Part shown: positions 49,169-58,210 of the stretch, piece after piece | How the letters are laid out: each line of letters begins with the position of its first letter | Position numbering within the stretch: position 1 is the first letter of the stretch | Assembly: GCA_017436785.1 (NCBI GenBank) | Contig: JAFSCK010000088.1 | Coordinates: forward strand, 46,359 to 110,358 | Length of the DNA: 64,000 nt | Reading direction: 5' to 3' | DNA from: Oscillospiraceae bacterium | GTDB lineage: Bacteria; Bacillota; Clostridia; Oscillospirales; Oscillospiraceae | Notes under the pieces: model-generated | Seen by the model: only the letters and a program-made list of their open reading frames with translations | Databases searched by the model: none | Told to the model about the DNA's origin: nothing | Translations under genes and position numbers: made by a program

Positions 49169-50017
49169 TCAGCCCAAAAAGAAAGGGGTGATCTTTTCAG
49201 CGTCGGTGTAGCCTTTTCCATAAAGGAGCTTCATTTTATAAGAATCCCTGCAAAGGGTATGAACACCGCAGGTATCGTCCGGTGCAATGATCAGCAGTCT
49301 TCCTTCTGCAGCATATTGGCGGGCAAGTGTGACACCGTAGTTATACTTGTTGGCTCGGTTCATAAGTGCCTGTGCTGCTTCCGGAAATTCTTTGCGGATC
49401 CTACGTGCAAGCTTTTTATCTTTATCGGTCGTGCGGACCGTGTTCTCCGGCAATGTCAGGATCAGAACCACTTTATCGCAACCCAGCTGAAAGGCTTTTT
49501 CCACAGGGACTGGGTCACCCAAAGCACCGTCATAGCAGGGTGTTCCATCCAGCATAACGGGAGGGCAAATTCCGGGAATCGCCGAGGAAGCCATAAAAGG
49601 GGTGTAGCTGTCGTATATCAACTCTGATTTTGGAATATATCTGGGTTTACCGGTCAAGGCATCTGTGACAACGGTGAGAAATTCCATGGAATTCTCCATC
49701 AGCGTATCATAGTCGATGGGGTATTCTCCGTCTGAGTTTGTCAGCGTTCCATAGATGTATTGCAGATTGATATAGGACCGGTCACGCAGGTAATTACGCA
49801 TTCCTGCATATTCCTTCCGCAAACCGTATTCTGTATAGAAGGTCCGGTTTCTCATGGGCTGTCTGGCGCAATAGGACGCGATATTGGCACTGCCAGCACT
49901 GACTCCGATGCCGAGATCAAACCAGATCCCCGTGTGCATACAGTAATCCAGCACGCCTGCGGCATAAACGCCTCGGTAGCCGCCGCCTACATCCACCACA
50001 CCAATTTTGGGGTTCAT
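49169..50017 (-). CDS. Patatin-like phospholipase
   Basis: 282 residues. The glycine-rich oxyanion motif GVVDVGGGYRGVYAAGVLD, the nucleophile elbow GVSAGSAN near residue 40 and the Asp of the dyad in YDGALGDPVPV near 165 make a complete patatin Ser-Asp site. There is no signal peptide, so it acts in the cytosol or on the inner membrane leaflet. It releases fatty acids from phospholipids. Its ATG lies next to the stop of the cluster-less radical SAM-like gene (50019), so the two share the 51.1 kb promoter. DegV fatty-acid binders nearby would handle its products. Confidence 0.9.
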   Translation of the reverse strand: MNPKIGVVDVGGGYRGVYAAGVLDYCMHTGIWFDLGIGVSAGSANIASYCARQPMRNRTFYTEYGLRKEYAGMRNYLRDRSYINLQYIYGTLTNSDGEYPIDYDTLMENSMEFLTVVTDALTGKPRYIPKSELIYDSYTPFMASSAIPGICPPVMLDGTPCYDGALGDPVPVEKAFQLGCDKVVLILTLPENTVRTTDKDKKLARRIRKEFPEAAQALMNRANKYNYGVTLARQYAAEGRLLIIAPDDTCGVHTLCRDSYKMKLLYGKGYTDAEKITPFFLG

Positions 50018-50018
50018 A

Positions 50019-51029
50019 TCAGTAATTCGTTCCTTTCTGCTTGGGGAATGCCTGCTTCAGAACAGTGGGCAGATCATTGACAAAGATGTTCAGACCGTAT
50101 GTCCGGTCGACTCCCTGATCGGTATTCAGCTGACCGTATTCATCGAAGCCAACCCAATGAGGAGTTACAGAGATTACGCTGTCTACTAATAGCATATCTC
50201 CATACATTTCCCAGGGAATTGTTTTGAATTCCTGCTCCAGACGGGCTCTGGTGATCCAGCGATAGACCCGATCCCGCAGTGCTTTCTGGCAGGGAAACTG
50301 GGGCTTCAATACAGAGAACGCAGGATGGAGCTGCTCCATTTCATGCATCAGCTCGCCGCTTTCAATGGAAGGAACATCTTTCTCGGTGTAGGTATAGTAA
50401 AGTCCATAGAGGATTCCGGATACCCGAAGCATATCGCAGGCCACATCCGCATCCTTATCAAAGGGAAGCATGATGGCAATATTTCGGATTTCATCGGCAC
50501 AATCCAGAACACTCCAGCTGATTTCATTACAGCCGCAGAAAATCACAAACGCGCTGTCCGGATGCTTTTGTGCCAGTGTCAGGCAATCATAAATACCGTG
50601 ATTGGAAAACAGATGCCAAGTATGGATTCCTAATTTCTCACCCTGGTCAATGGCCTGATGGTGCTGCTCGAACAGTTTTCCCTCGTTGATGGACAGAGAA
50701 ACAGTCCATGGGATGCTGTGCTGCGTCATACTGCGAATCTTTTTGGATCCTTCGTAAAGGCCGTTATATCCTACATTCATACCAAAGGTCAGCAAGGTTT
50801 CTTCGCTTACTTGGGTGAAGGTATCCTTGACCAGTGCGTAATAGGCACTGCTTTCGTTGGTAAGCAGACTTTGTGCGCCGGAATAGAATTCCTGCTGAAA
50901 ACGGCTGTCAGCAAATTTCAGAGCGATGTCCACCAGATTTCGGACTGTCCGATCCGGATCCGCTTTCAAATCGTGAATTGCTTTCTTAACAATGGTGTTT
51001 ACCATGACCCGATTGACACTGTTTTCCAT
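50019..51029 (-). CDS. Radical SAM-like protein lacking the cluster motif
   Basis: 336 residues from ATG 51027-51029; GCAGGAGG lies upstream. It looks like a relative of the divergent radical SAM enzyme at 51249: LVDIALKF vs LMDLVDKF, IPWTVSLSIN vs IPWAILLDP, QGEKLGIHTWHLFS vs QGKELGTYMYIYTG, and KHPDSAFVIF vs MHPDCMFLAF, in the same order and spacing. The C-x3-C-x2-C segment of the enzyme (residues 118-125) is replaced by EGKLFEQHH. It thus cannot bind a radical-SAM cluster in the usual way and may be a structural or regulatory partner. It is driven by regulon promoter copy 2 and followed by the patatin gene. No described family was recognised. Confidence 0.7.
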   Translation of the reverse strand: MENSVNRVMVNTIVKKAIHDLKADPDRTVRNLVDIALKFADSRFQQEFYSGAQSLLTNESSAYYALVKDTFTQVSEETLLTFGMNVGYNGLYEGSKKIRSMTQHSIPWTVSLSINEGKLFEQHHQAIDQGEKLGIHTWHLFSNHGIYDCLTLAQKHPDSAFVIFCGCNEISWSVLDCADEIRNIAIMLPFDKDADVACDMLRVSGILYGLYYTYTEKDVPSIESGELMHEMEQLHPAFSVLKPQFPCQKALRDRVYRWITRARLEQEFKTIPWEMYGDMLLVDSVISVTPHWVGFDEYGQLNTDQGVDRTYGLNIFVNDLPTVLKQAFPKQKGTNY

Positions 51030-51063
51030 TGCATCATCCTCCTGCCGTTTAGCATTTGGATTC

Positions 51064-51120
51064 AGTATAAGGAAATCTTTCCTATCTCTCAACGGACAAA
51101 AAGTTGGGAGTGTCCCAAAA
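51064..51120 (-). promoter_or_regulatory. Regulon promoter-operator, copy 2
   Basis: Minus strand: TTTTGGGACACT (plus 51109-51120), 11 bases, GTCC ending TTTTTGTCC (plus 51094-51099 for TTGTCC), one base, TTGAGA (-35, plus 51087-51092), 17 bases, TATACT (-10, plus 51064-51069). It drives the cluster-less radical SAM-like gene and the patatin gene. Confidence 0.75.
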
Positions 51121-51147
51121 GGTAACCGGTTTGCGGGATTGTCGAAA

Positions 51148-51204
51148 TTTGGGACACTGGTGATGTGTTTGTCCAATGACAAAGGGAAGTTACTGTCTTA
51201 TATT
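51148..51204 (+). promoter_or_regulatory. Regulon promoter-operator, copy 3
   Basis: TTTGGGACACT (51148-51158), 12 bases, GTCC ending TTTGTCC (51168-51174), one base, ATGACA (-35, 51176-51181), 17 bases, TATATT (-10, 51199-51204). It drives the radical SAM and degV genes and lies back to back with copy 2. Confidence 0.75.
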
Positions 51205-51248
51205 GGGCTCAAATCGGTCTTGAGACCAAAAGAAAGGCGGAAATAAAA

Positions 51249-52604
51249 ATGAGCTCCCTTAAAGAAACCATGCAGACCTTCGCTGTAAATCAGGCACTGA
51301 AGTATATTGAAGGTGATCCCAACGAGAATCTGCCCAAGTTGATGGACTTGGTGGACAAGTTCTCTCCCGACGGCTGGTACGAATCCCAGCGCACTGCAAT
51401 TCGCCATGCCATTGAGGATAAGAACAACTGGTATCAGCTGGTTATGCGCTTGTACGAACTGGATCCCGGTGTTCGCAAGGCATTCTTCCAGAATTTCCTG
51501 TTCAATGCCAGCTTTAAGGGCAGCGCGACCCAGCATGAAAACCGAGAGAAGTATGGCTGCAACATTCCCTGGGCCATTCTGCTGGATCCTACCTCTGCCT
51601 GCAACCTGCACTGCACCGGCTGCTGGGCAGCGGAATACGGCAACCGTCTGAACCTTTCCCTGGAAACCATTGATTCCATCATCCGCCAGGGCAAGGAACT
51701 GGGTACCTATATGTACATCTACACCGGCGGTGAGCCTACCGTCCGGAAAGCAGACCTGTTCAAGATCTGTGAGATGCATCCTGACTGCATGTTCCTGGCC
51801 TTCACCAACGGTACCCTCATCGATGAGGAATTCTGTAAGGAAATGCTTCGGGTGAAGAACTTTGTGCCCGCCATCTCTCTGGAGGGTTTCGAGGATGCCA
51901 ACGATTCCCGCCGTGGCAAGGGAATTTATGATAAGGTTGCAAACGCCATGCGGCTGCTGAAGGAGCATGGCCTGGCTTTCGGTATCTCCACCTGCTATAC
52001 CTCTGTCAACTACAAGGATATCACCAGCGAGGAATTCTTCGATTACATGATCGATTCTGGCGCTCTGTTTGCCTGGTTCTTCCACTATATGCCCGTTGGC
52101 AACGGTGCAGCCACCCAGCTGCTGCCGACTCCTGAGCAGCGTACCCATATTTACAATAAGATCCGGGAATACCGTTCCACCAAAGCGCTGTTTACCATCG
52201 ATTTCCAGAACGATGCAGAGTATGTAGGTGGCTGCATCGCCGGTGGCCGGAATTACCTGCATATTAACGCCAAGGGTGATGTGGAGCCCTGCGTGTTCAT
52301 CCACTATTCAAACTGCAATATCCACGATACCAGCCTGCTGGATGCTCTGAGAAGCCCCCTGTTCATGGCTTACCATGACAACCAGCCCTTCAACGACAAT
52401 ATGCTCCGTCCCTGTCCCATGCTGGAAAATCCTGAAGCTTTGCGTTCTATGGTCAAGGCTACCGGTGCGGTAAATACCGACTACCAGAGCCCCGAATCCG
52501 TTGACCACCTGTGTGATAAAACCACTCCTTATGCCGAAAACTGGAAGGGTACAGCAGACAAGCTCTGGAGCACCACCTGCGCCCAGTGCGGAAAGTGCAA
52601 ATAA
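51249..52604 (+). CDS. Radical SAM/SPASM enzyme with N-terminal helical extension
   Basis: 451 residues. An N-terminal helical part of about 100 residues (FAVNQALKYIEGDPNENLPKL) precedes the radical SAM core with SACNLHCTGCW near residue 118, IYTGGEPTVRKADL (GEP-type motif) and AISLEGFED. A cysteine-rich C-terminal region holds GGCIAGGRNYLHINAKGDV, PCVFIHYSNC, RPCPML and a last CAQCGKCK, as in SPASM domains with auxiliary clusters. It is expected to do radical chemistry on an unknown substrate. It is divergent from a relative without the cluster. degV follows within 5 bases and metK about 1 kb further on. Both divergent promoters carry the regulon operator. Confidence 0.9.
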   Translation: MSSLKETMQTFAVNQALKYIEGDPNENLPKLMDLVDKFSPDGWYESQRTAIRHAIEDKNNWYQLVMRLYELDPGVRKAFFQNFLFNASFKGSATQHENREKYGCNIPWAILLDPTSACNLHCTGCWAAEYGNRLNLSLETIDSIIRQGKELGTYMYIYTGGEPTVRKADLFKICEMHPDCMFLAFTNGTLIDEEFCKEMLRVKNFVPAISLEGFEDANDSRRGKGIYDKVANAMRLLKEHGLAFGISTCYTSVNYKDITSEEFFDYMIDSGALFAWFFHYMPVGNGAATQLLPTPEQRTHIYNKIREYRSTKALFTIDFQNDAEYVGGCIAGGRNYLHINAKGDVEPCVFIHYSNCNIHDTSLLDALRSPLFMAYHDNQPFNDNMLRPCPMLENPEALRSMVKATGAVNTDYQSPESVDHLCDKTTPYAENWKGTADKLWSTTCAQCGKCK

Positions 52605-52608
52605 TAGA

Positions 52609-52932
52609 ATGGCTTTTCAGATTTTTGCAGATGCCACTGCTGATTTGACAGGCAGCTTTGCGGAAGAATTATCCGCCGTTAAGGTAATTCCCATGCAGGT
52701 GGAGATCTGCGGCAGAAATTATACCTATGGTCCCGGTGGAGACTTGAGCATCTCTGAATTCTATAAAATGCAGAGGGAGGGCAATTTTGCATCCACCTCT
52801 CAAATCAATCCCGCGATCTATGCAGATTATTTTCGTCATGTGTTTCTGGAGGGGAAGGATGTGCTGTATTTATCCTTTTCTTCCGGAATGTCTGCGACCT
52901 TTCAGTCAGCCCAAATTGCTGCTCAGGAATAG
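52609..52932 (+). CDS. DegV N-terminal fragment
   Basis: 107 codons up to the in-frame TAG. It holds the N-terminal lobe of DegV with the fatty-acid carboxylate region (ADATADL) and STSQINP. It would be unstable alone. It is listed separately because a stop-aware annotation would report it. Confidence 0.5.
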   Translation: MAFQIFADATADLTGSFAEELSAVKVIPMQVEICGRNYTYGPGGDLSISEFYKMQREGNFASTSQINPAIYADYFRHVFLEGKDVLYLSFSSGMSATFQSAQIAAQE

Positions 52933-52956
52933 CAGGAGCAATTCCCGGAGCGAAAA

Positions 52957-53478
52957 GTGATTTGCGTGGATACCCTTGGTGCAACCTTAAGCGAGATGCT
53001 GCTGCTTCGGGAAGCTATTGACATGCAAAGAAAAGGCACAGATATAGAAACGGTTGCGGCATGGATCGAAGAGAACAGGCTGAAGGTATGTGTATGGTTT
53101 GTGGTGGATACCTTTGACCATCTGCATCACGGTGGCAGAGTATCTGCCGCAACAGCTGCTGTAGGTACCATGCTGAATATCAAACCCATGCTGCATATTG
53201 ACGCCAATGGCAAGCTGGAAAACACATCCAAGCCCCGGGGTAGAAAAAGGGCTATGTTGACTCTGCTTTCCAAAATGGAACAGGGCTGGAACTCAGACTT
53301 TTCCAAAACCGTGACCATCGTTCATGCTGACGATTCTCAAGGAGCGGAGGAACTGAAAAGACTGGTTGCCCAAAAGTTTCCGAAAGCAGAAATTGAGATA
53401 GGGGATCTCGGCCCGGTGATCGGTGCTCATACCGGTCCTGGATTGCTGGCTCTGATCTACTGGGGAAATAATCGATAA
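52957..53478 (+). CDS. DegV C-terminal fragment
   Basis: Open frame after the TAG, with first start at 52957 (ATT/GTG-type region before CVDTLGATLSEM) and no ribosome binding site. It contains VDTFDHLHHGGRVS and the C-terminal IGAHTGPGLLALIYWG. It belongs to the same frame as the N-terminal part. Confidence 0.45.
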   Translation: MICVDTLGATLSEMLLLREAIDMQRKGTDIETVAAWIEENRLKVCVWFVVDTFDHLHHGGRVSAATAAVGTMLNIKPMLHIDANGKLENTSKPRGRKRAMLTLLSKMEQGWNSDFSKTVTIVHADDSQGAEELKRLVAQKFPKAEIEIGDLGPVIGAHTGPGLLALIYWGNNR

Positions 53479-53514
53479 TACTATTTCTTAAAAAATGATT
53501 TGAAATTATTTTTA

Positions 53515-53631
53515 GTGTACCATTGCATGGTACACCGCTTTCAGCGGTAAGAAATGTATTGACTTCGCTTTTAGCGGCTTCTCCGCTGGCTGCAGGAGCT
53601 GCAGCCAGATAAAACGCTTTCATAGCGTTTT
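53515..53631. repeat. Cluster of five hairpins upstream of metK
   Basis: Successive stems: GTGTACCAT / ATGGTACAC (53515-53535), ACCGCT / AGCGGT, AGCGG / CCGCT, GGCTGCAG / CTGCAGCC (53588-53606) and AAAACGCT / AGCGTTTT (53611-53631). No SAM riboswitch signature was found. The cluster may be a processed or attenuating leader for metK. Confidence 0.6.
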
Positions 53632-53659
53632 ATAAAAACTAGTATGAGGAACTTAAATT

Positions 53660-54817
53660 ATGAGTAAGAAATATTATTTTACATCGGAATCCATCACAGA
53701 AGGCCATCCGGATAAAGTATGTGACCAGATTTCTGACCGCGTTCTGGATGCCTTGTTAGAAGCAGATCCTATGAGTCGCTGCGCCTGCGAAGTCACAGCA
53801 GAACCCGGTGCGGTTCATATCATGGGTGAGATCACTACTAATGCAGAGGTAAATTACGAAGAATGTGCCCGCCAGGTGATCCGCAGAATTGGCTATACCA
53901 AGGACGAGTATGGCTTTACAGATAAATGCCGGATTACCTGTTCTCTGCACAAACAGTCCGCAGACATTGCCATGGGTGTGGATAATGCCATGGACGATGA
54001 AAAGGCACTTGGCGCAGGGGATCAGGGCATGATGTTCGGTTATGCCTGCAACGAAACCCTAAGCTATATGCCCCTGGCGATCCAGCTGGCCAACGAACTG
54101 ACACGGCGGCTGACCTATGTCCGTCGAGCAGGCATTCTGACCTATCTCCGTCCTGACGGAAAATCCCAGGTCACGGTGGAATACATGGACGGTAAACCCC
54201 ACCGGATCGAAGCTGTGGTGATCTCTGCCCAGCATGATCCCAGTGTGCACATCGGTCAGCTCCGGGAGGATATTCTGGATCAGGTGATCCTACCAGTGAT
54301 CCCGGATGCCATGTGGGATGCAGACACAAAAATCTATATCAATCCCACCGGACGTTTCGTTCTGGGAGGTCCCGCAGCAGATACAGGTCTCACCGGACGG
54401 AAGATCATTGCGGACACCTACGGCGGATACGCCCGTCATGGCGGCGGTGCCTTCTCCGGTAAGGACCCAACCAAGGTTGACCGCAGCGCAGCTTATATGG
54501 CCCGCTATGTTGCCAAGCACATCGTTGCAGCCGGACTTGCTGATAAATGTGAGATCCAGTTAAGCTATGCCATCGGTGTTGCCCAGCCGGTTTCTGTGAT
54601 GGTAGATACTTTCGGCACCGGCAAAGTACCGGAGGAAATCATTCAGAGCTGGGTGATGGTTCATATTGATCTTCGCCCCGGTGCGATCATTGAAAGATTG
54701 AAGCTCCGCCGTCCGATCTATGAAAAGACTGCCGCCTACGGTCACTTTGGCCGGGAAGAATTCCCATGGGAGAAGCTGGATGAGACACTTTTGGCAGAAT
54801 TGAAAAAACTTCTGTAA
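53660..54817 (+). CDS. metK: S-adenosylmethionine synthetase
   Basis: 385 residues, standard for bacterial MetK. It makes SAM from methionine and ATP. Signatures are [20 protein letters not shown] at the N-terminus, [12 protein letters not shown] near residue 118, the P-loop-like [18 protein letters not shown] near 235 and [19 protein letters not shown] near 260. ATGAGGAAC precedes the start. Its place after a radical SAM gene may help supply SAM, though the hairpin cluster between suggests separate control. A good terminator follows. Confidence 0.97.
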   Translation: MSKKYYFTSESITEGHPDKVCDQISDRVLDALLEADPMSRCACEVTAEPGAVHIMGEITTNAEVNYEECARQVIRRIGYTKDEYGFTDKCRITCSLHKQSADIAMGVDNAMDDEKALGAGDQGMMFGYACNETLSYMPLAIQLANELTRRLTYVRRAGILTYLRPDGKSQVTVEYMDGKPHRIEAVVISAQHDPSVHIGQLREDILDQVILPVIPDAMWDADTKIYINPTGRFVLGGPAADTGLTGRKIIADTYGGYARHGGGAFSGKDPTKVDRSAAYMARYVAKHIVAAGLADKCEIQLSYAIGVAQPVSVMVDTFGTGKVPEEIIQSWVMVHIDLRPGAIIERLKLRRPIYEKTAAYGHFGREEFPWEKLDETLLAELKKLL

Positions 54818-54823
54818 GGACAA

Positions 54824-54856
54824 GCACCGTATTCATTCCTGAGTACGGTGCTTTTT
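54824..54856 (+). terminator. Terminator of metK
   Basis: The stem AGCACCGTA / TACGGTGCT is followed by TTTTT. Confidence 0.9.
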
Positions 54857-54896
54857 GAAAAATTCATGTTTCCGAAATCCATTGGTATATGGATTA

Positions 54897-54905
54897 TGCT
54901 ATAAT
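54897..54905 (+). promoter_or_regulatory. Extended -10 promoter of the Lon-like gene
   Basis: TGC directly upstream of TATAAT (54900-54905). The -35 region is poor, as often seen with extended -10 elements. No CtsR- or CIRCE-type repeat is visible. Confidence 0.55.
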
Positions 54906-54957
54906 ATAATTACAAAGAAACCACTCATTGGAATACCGATGCAAAGGAGGTCTTGCT

Positions 54958-57354
54958 ATGAAAAAGCCATATGAGCTGCAGTATACTCAGCTGAAAAACG
55001 GGTGTGCTCCGGAAGAATTTTCATTTCAGACAACAGCAGAATTGGAACCCTTGGAAGGCATCATTGGTCAGGAGCGGGCTGTAAAAGCCTTTGATTTTGG
55101 TCTTGCCGTGAAGATCCGGGGCTATAACATCTATATGTCCGGACCCTCCGGCACCGGCAAGACCACCTATGCCCGGCGAAGCACCGAGGCTCTGGCGGTC
55201 ACGGAGCCGGTTCCTGCTGACTGGTGCTATGTACATAACTTCCAGGATCCCAAGCGCCCCATGGCATTATCATTCCCCGCAGGTAAGGGCCGAACATTCC
55301 GGGATGATATGGGGAAACTGGTGGCAGCTTTCAAACGGGAATTGAGTAAGGCATTTCAATCTGAGGACTATGAAAAGCAGAAGCGTACCCTTCAAAGGGG
55401 CTTTGACCTGCGGCAGAATGCCCTGATCGATCAGATGAGCGCCGCGGCAGAGGAATATCAGTTCCATATCGAGCGTACCGATGCTGGAATTTATTTTGTT
55501 CCTCTGGTGAATGGTGAAACCGTGGACGATGAAGCCTACGAAAAGCTGCCCCAGGAGGTTCGGGATCGTATTGATGAAAACTCTCAGCTGATCCAGGAAA
55601 AGGCCGGAGCCATTCTCCGGGAAATTCAGGCGCTGGAAAAGGAAAACGAGGAACAACTTGATCAGCTGGACAAAAACATCGGCCTGTATGCCATTGGGCA
55701 CCATGTAGAGCAGCTGTTGGAACACTACAAAGACAATGACCGGGCAATCTCTTACATCCAGTCTGTTCAGGCTGATGTATTGAATCATCTGAATCAGTTT
55801 ATGGAAGCGGAAGAAGCTCAGGAGGATGCCATTTCCGCACTGATCCCTGCAATGTACAAAAAGCAGGAGGAAGATATAACCCTGCTCTATCGGGTAAACC
55901 TCATTGTAGACCATTCTGAAAGCAAAGGTGCCCCTGTGGTGGTTACTTTCAATCCTACTTACAGCAATCTTATGGGCGAGATCGAGTATGACAGTGAGTT
56001 CGGCAATCTCACCACGGACTTTATGAAGATCAAAGGCGGCCTGTTCCATCAGGCCAACGGCGGCTATCTGATTGTGCAGGCTCAGGATGTGCTGACAGCA
56101 CCCAACGCATGGGCGGCACTGCGCCGGGTCATCAAGACCCGGGAAATCAATATGGATTCCCTCCGGGAGCTGATAAACACCACGGTACTGCCGGTTCTGC
56201 AGCCGGAACCGATTCCGGCGCAGATCAAGGTCATCATGGTTGGCAGTGACTACTATTACGCCCTTCTGAGCCAGTATGATGAGGAGTTTGATAAGTTCTT
56301 TAAGATCCGGGCGGATTTTGATTATGAGATGCCCAGAAACCACGAGAATATCCATAAAATCGCTCAGTTTATCAAGGGTTTTGTAGACCGGGAACGGACG
56401 CTTGAATTCGATGTCAGCGCTGTATGCGCCATCGTGGAGTATTCCTCCCGCTCTGTATCCCGGCAGGATAAACTGTCCACCCGCTTCAATCAGCTGTCGG
56501 AAATTCTGGGAGAAGCCCATACCTGGGCAACTTTGGAAAAAGCACCCATCATTACAGGAGTACATATCCGCAAAGCTATTTCTGAAAAAGTTCAGCGGCT
56601 GACCCTTTACAAAGAAAAGCTGGATGCAATGCTGGAGGATGGCACCATTATGATCGACACTGAGGGCGCAAAGATCGGACAGATCAATGGCCTCGCAGTG
56701 CTGGATATGGGCAGTTACGCCTTTGGCACGCCCACGCGAATCACAGCGACGACCTATATGGGAAAATCCGGTATCGTCAACATCGAAAAAGAAGCCCGTA
56801 TGAGCGGCCAGACCCATGACAAAGGCGTGCAGATCATTACCGGCTTCCTAGGCCAGACTTACGCACAGAAATTCCCCATGAGCCTTTCCTGCCGGGTCTG
56901 CTTTGAGCAGAGCTACAACGGAATCGACGGCGACAGCGCATCCAGTACGGAGCTTTACTGCATCCTGTCCTCTTTGGCAGAGCTGCCAATCCGGCAGGAC
57001 TTGGCGGTGACCGGTTCCGTAAACCAGCGCGGCGAGATCCAGGCCATCGGCGGTGTAACGCATAAAATCGAAGGCTTCTTTGAACTGTGCAAAAAACGGG
57101 GCCTGACAGGCACTCAGGGTGTTTTGATCCCCATGTCCAATGTGAAGGAACTGGTGCTCAGCGAGGAAGTGGTGGATGCTGTAAAGAATGGTCAGTTCCA
57201 TATTTACCCCATTACCCATATCCATGAGGGTATGGAGATCCTGATGCAGACTCCAGCTGGAGAAAGGAATGAAGAAGGTGAATTCCAAGAGAATACCATC
57301 CATGGGAAGGTATTTGCAAAGCTGAAAACCTTTGCTGAGTTGTCCAGCGGCTAA
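54958..57354 (+). CDS. Lon-family ATP-dependent protease (LonC/LonB-like)
   Basis: 798 residues from ATG 54958 with AAAGGAGG. It lacks the N-terminal substrate domain of classical Lon. Walker A is MSGPSGTGKTTYARR near residue 62, followed by a long helical insert. After FLPGGLFHQANGGY-like Walker B (KGGLFHQANGGYLIVQAQD) comes the S16 protease domain, with the catalytic Ser in GIDGDSASSTEL near 660 and the Lys in IGGVTHKIEGFF near 700. It degrades misfolded or specific proteins in the cytosol. The gene stands alone. The insert layout fits the AAA_32-type Lon proteins of Clostridia. Confidence 0.92.
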   Translation: MKKPYELQYTQLKNGCAPEEFSFQTTAELEPLEGIIGQERAVKAFDFGLAVKIRGYNIYMSGPSGTGKTTYARRSTEALAVTEPVPADWCYVHNFQDPKRPMALSFPAGKGRTFRDDMGKLVAAFKRELSKAFQSEDYEKQKRTLQRGFDLRQNALIDQMSAAAEEYQFHIERTDAGIYFVPLVNGETVDDEAYEKLPQEVRDRIDENSQLIQEKAGAILREIQALEKENEEQLDQLDKNIGLYAIGHHVEQLLEHYKDNDRAISYIQSVQADVLNHLNQFMEAEEAQEDAISALIPAMYKKQEEDITLLYRVNLIVDHSESKGAPVVVTFNPTYSNLMGEIEYDSEFGNLTTDFMKIKGGLFHQANGGYLIVQAQDVLTAPNAWAALRRVIKTREINMDSLRELINTTVLPVLQPEPIPAQIKVIMVGSDYYYALLSQYDEEFDKFFKIRADFDYEMPRNHENIHKIAQFIKGFVDRERTLEFDVSAVCAIVEYSSRSVSRQDKLSTRFNQLSEILGEAHTWATLEKAPIITGVHIRKAISEKVQRLTLYKEKLDAMLEDGTIMIDTEGAKIGQINGLAVLDMGSYAFGTPTRITATTYMGKSGIVNIEKEARMSGQTHDKGVQIITGFLGQTYAQKFPMSLSCRVCFEQSYNGIDGDSASSTELYCILSSLAELPIRQDLAVTGSVNQRGEIQAIGGVTHKIEGFFELCKKRGLTGTQGVLIPMSNVKELVLSEEVVDAVKNGQFHIYPITHIHEGMEILMQTPAGERNEEGEFQENTIHGKVFAKLKTFAELSSG

Positions 57355-57424
57355 AGATATACCCCTATAAATTTCATATTTTTTGTGTTATAATAAAATT
57401 ATGAAGAGAGAAGGGGAAAATGAG

Positions 57425-58204
57425 ATGAAATTCTATGAGTTTGGCGATCCTGGTAATCCTGCAATTATGTGCCTGCCCGGCAACTTCATGACCCATCGCC
57501 AGTTTGAGAACATCGTTCCCATGCTGGAGCAGGAATATCATGTCATTACCGTATCCTTTGATGGCTATGATGAAACAGGGAAAACGACTTACACCACTGG
57601 TGAAGAGCAGGCCAGGAAACTTGCTGCTTTTATCCGGGAAAGACTTGATAGTAGAATTGATTTGGTCTATGCGGAATCACTTGGAAGCATTCCTGCGGTA
57701 TTCCTGACTCGGTTCGCCGACTTGCAGATTGGTGGAATCATCCTCAGTGGTGCGGAATACATGAATTACGGTATCTTCAACGGTCTGGCAATCAACCTCT
57801 TTGCACCTATGACCCATAAGATGATGACAAAAATACTCAGCAGCGGCGATGTGAAATTCCCGGCATTTTTGAAAATCAAAATGGGGATCACCGATGATGT
57901 GTTCCAGCCCATGCTGAAGCAAGCCTGTCAAAACCTGACGCTGGAAACAACAAAAGCCACCTTTTGGGAAGCGGTAAGGCTGTATCCGGAGTATATGAGC
58001 AAATGGGAGCCCAATCCTAATATCCGCATTTCCTGCTGGTACGGTGAAAAAGAAATGAACATGAAAAAGGCAATCCAGCATTTGAAGCGGGCATTTCCGA
58101 ATCTGGAGGTAAATCCCTTCAAGGGGCTGGGGCATGGTGAGATCACGGCACATCCCCAAAAGTTGGTTGCAGAACTGAAGTCTTTTCTCCAAAAGAATCA
58201 TTGA
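57425..58204 (+). CDS. Alpha/beta hydrolase
   Basis: 259 residues from ATG 57425, with AAGGGGA upstream and TATAAT at 57389-57394. The oxyanion region is IMCLPGNFMTHRQF near residue 17, the nucleophile elbow is VYAESLGSIPAVF near 84 (Ser in E-S-L-G-S), and the last His is in FKGLGHGEIT near 240. The acid residue is not certain. Members are esterases, lipases or thioesterases. In this lipid-rich stretch an acyl-ester substrate is plausible. It is monocistronic, ending at a perfect terminator. Confidence 0.85.
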   Translation: MKFYEFGDPGNPAIMCLPGNFMTHRQFENIVPMLEQEYHVITVSFDGYDETGKTTYTTGEEQARKLAAFIRERLDSRIDLVYAESLGSIPAVFLTRFADLQIGGIILSGAEYMNYGIFNGLAINLFAPMTHKMMTKILSSGDVKFPAFLKIKMGITDDVFQPMLKQACQNLTLETTKATFWEAVRLYPEYMSKWEPNPNIRISCWYGEKEMNMKKAIQHLKRAFPNLEVNPFKGLGHGEITAHPQKLVAELKSFLQKNH

Positions 58205-58210
58205 ATCCAG

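Larger units (their letters stand above)
52609..53478 (+). pseudogene. DegV-family fatty-acid-binding protein, interrupted by in-frame TAG
   Basis: The reading frame spans 870 bases, exactly the length of the intact degV at 60780. Codon 108 is TAG (52930-52932) where the intact copy has Leu (MAIEELKEEYPDR vs IAAQE-stop-QEQFPER). Both halves keep DegV hallmarks: IFADATADLTGSF, FASTSQINPAIY and SFSSGMSATFQSAQ before the stop; VDTFDHLHHGGRVSAA, KPMLHID and IGAHTGPGLLAL after it. DegV/FakB proteins bind a fatty acid for phosphorylation by FakA. It starts 5 bases after the radical SAM gene with a weak binding site. It is probably inactive unless the stop is an error or is read through. Confidence 0.8.

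Noticed and set aside
44685-53478. Recoding of TAG as a sense codon
   Set aside because: TAG ends normal genes here (pyk, pepV), one of the interrupting stops is TAA, and no pyrrolysine or suppressor tRNA gene is in the window.
55270-56817. 515-codon frame antisense to the Lon-like gene
   Set aside because: Shadow of a protease gene with intact Walker and Ser-Lys motifs.
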